NCBI GenBank assembly: GCA_959604475.1
Contig: CAUHBX010000055.1
Coordinates: forward strand, 1 to 6,519
Length of the DNA stretch: 6,519 nt
Direction of reading: 5' to 3'
DNA from: an uncultured Eubacteriales bacterium
GTDB lineage: Bacteria > Bacillota > Clostridia > Lachnospirales > Anaerotignaceae
The notes beneath the pieces are model-generated. The model did not search any database and was not told where the DNA came from. It was given only the letters and a program-made list of their open reading frames with translations. Below, one piece after another: positions 5,460 through 6,519 of this stretch. Position 1 is the stretch's first letter; each line of letters starts with the position of its first letter. The translations under genes and the position numbers were made by a program.

Positions 5460-6519
5460 TTATTTTGAATAAAATGAGTAGCAGCTTTTACCGTTGTCCT
5501 TGGCGCTGTATACTGAGGAGTCGGCTTTTTTCAAAAGCGCCGTATAGGAGGTGCCGTCATTTGGGTACAGTGCTATGCCTATACTGCAGGTTACGCACAT
5601 ACCGTGAAGGCATTGGGCTGACATGTTCTGCATTGCCTGACAAATCCTCTGGGCACAGCCCTCGACCTCATCAGTGGAGCAGATGTTCTTAATAAGCGCC
5701 ACAAACTCGTCGCCTCCTATGCGCCCGCAAATATCGGTGGAGCGCAGGCTGTTTTTAAGTATCAAGGCTGTTTTCTTCAGTATTTCGTCACCTGCCATAT
5801 GCCCCAGGGAGTCGTTTACCCTTTTGAAATTGTCCAGGTCGATAAACATAAGCGCGGCGCGAGGACATTCAGGAAGCGTGTCGCGAATAAGCTCGGAAAC
5901 GGTCTGCGGATTGTAAATCCCGGTCATTGGGTCCCGTCGCGCTCTTTCAAGGGCTGCTGCCAGCTTTTGGTTTTGTATTTTCTGTTCCAAAAATATCTGG
6001 GTTACGTCAGTTCGGAACAGAAGTATGATTTTAGCGGCCTTATCATAATAAGAATAATGAAGCCTTTTTCTTGTATACCCCCTTACCGGGTCGGCAACAC
6101 CGAAAAATATCGTATATTCATTGTACTTATCCAGATTTTCCAGAATTTTGTTTATATTAAGCTCATACTTAAGCATTTCCCTGTCCTGAAGAGCAACATA
6201 TTTGTCAGTATATCGTATCAATTCCGAGTAATAGTCGCTGCACTGGCGTGAGGGAAGAGGCGTTCCGTTCTGCGTGCTGCTGAACATATGATAGCTGTTG
6301 TTTTTGGCATCAAGGCACATAAAATAGTCGCAGTTTTGAAACACAAACCTGTCCACTATGCTTTTAAGGAGGTGCTCCCTGTCGGCGCATCGCATCGTTA
6401 TATATACGCTGGAGCTTCCCTCCTTTTTTGAGAAGAGTATGCTCATCTCAACCCATTTATAGCTCTCATGTCCGAAGCGAACGTCGATACTCATGGAGTT
6501 TCTCCCGCTTTGAGCCATG
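5460..6519 (-). CDS. GGDEF-domain diguanylate cyclase with PAS-like sensor region (N-terminus outside window)
   Basis: 352 residues are visible from an ATG at 6518, but that codon abuts the window edge. The first 45 residues look like the tail of a PAS domain (YKWVEMSI, then a strand ending in ITMRCADRE). The true start is therefore probably farther upstream. Residues about 50-170 form a second PAS-like module ending RTDVTQIF, followed by a signalling helix (LEQKIQNQKLAAALERARR) typical of the linker into GGDEF domains. The cyclase domain runs from about 196 (DPMTGIYN) to 350. It holds FIDLDNFKRVND with metal- and GTP-binding residues, a perfect GGDEF active site at 268-272, and the RxxD inhibitory site RSTD (259-262) exactly five residues before it. 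It should make cyclic di-GMP from two GTP and be product-inhibited. No transmembrane segment is seen in the visible part. No phosphodiesterase domain follows. The signal sensed is unknown. Confidence 0.9.
   Translation of the reverse strand, partial: MAQSGRNSMSIDVRFGHESYKWVEMSILFSKKEGSSSVYITMRCADREHLLKSIVDRFVFQNCDYFMCLDAKNNSYHMFSSTQNGTPLPSRQCSDYYSELIRYTDKYVALQDREMLKYELNINKILENLDKYNEYTIFFGVADPVRGYTRKRLHYSYYDKAAKIILLFRTDVTQIFLEQKIQNQKLAAALERARRDPMTGIYNPQTVSELIRDTLPECPRAALMFIDLDNFKRVNDSLGHMAGDEILKKTALILKNSLRSTDICGRIGGDEFVALIKNICSTDEVEGCAQRICQAMQNMSAQCLHGMCVTCSIGIALYPNDGTSYTALLKKADSSVYSAKDNGKSCYSFYSK

Noticed and set aside
5799..6251. 150-codon plus-strand open frame opposite the GGDEF gene
   Set aside because: The opposite strand encodes an unmistakable GGDEF protein with motifs across this region. 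The plus-strand translation shows no family features.

Overview
The window looks like a stretch of chromosome from an anaerobic Firmicute of the class Clostridia, possibly a gut Lachnospiraceae-type organism. This rests on strong AGGAGG-type ribosome binding sites, moderate GC with heavy use of ATA, AGG/AGA and CTT codons, a lipoprotein-type solute-binding protein, and a GGDEF protein with a PAS-like N-terminus. No species can be assigned from the sequence alone. I see no mobile element, CRISPR array, tRNA or rRNA.

Left block, plus strand, 1-4642. This is one compact operon. It holds the 3' end of a MalY/PatB-type PLP-dependent C-S lyase or aminotransferase, then a complete polar amino acid ABC importer (lipoprotein binding protein, two permeases, ATPase), then an ornithine cyclodeaminase/mu-crystallin family NAD(P)-dependent enzyme. 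The last four genes are joined by three consecutive 4-base ATGA overlaps, and an intrinsic terminator follows at once. The two-permease layout and the permease and ATPase lengths resemble the Bacillus TcyKLMN cystine importer. With the PatB-like enzyme upstream, the operon most plausibly imports and breaks down a sulfur-containing or related amino acid. The last enzyme lacks the aspartate expected in true ornithine cyclodeaminases, so it more likely reduces an imine or ketimine.

Right block, minus strand, 4694-6519. Two genes converge on the operon. The first is a divergent QueD/6-pyruvoyl-tetrahydropterin synthase homologue with the zinc-binding histidines intact, the usual catalytic cysteine replaced by alanine, and an added four-cysteine C-terminal zinc ribbon. 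It has its own sigma-A-like promoter and a leader of about 90 nt that can fold as a hairpin followed by an H-type pseudoknot just before the ribosome binding site. Upstream of it, and running off the window edge, is a diguanylate cyclase with an intact GGDEF active site and RxxD inhibitory site, ending in a strong hairpin.

The points most worth following up are the substrate of the transporter-enzyme operon, the unusual QueD-like protein, and its compact structured leader.
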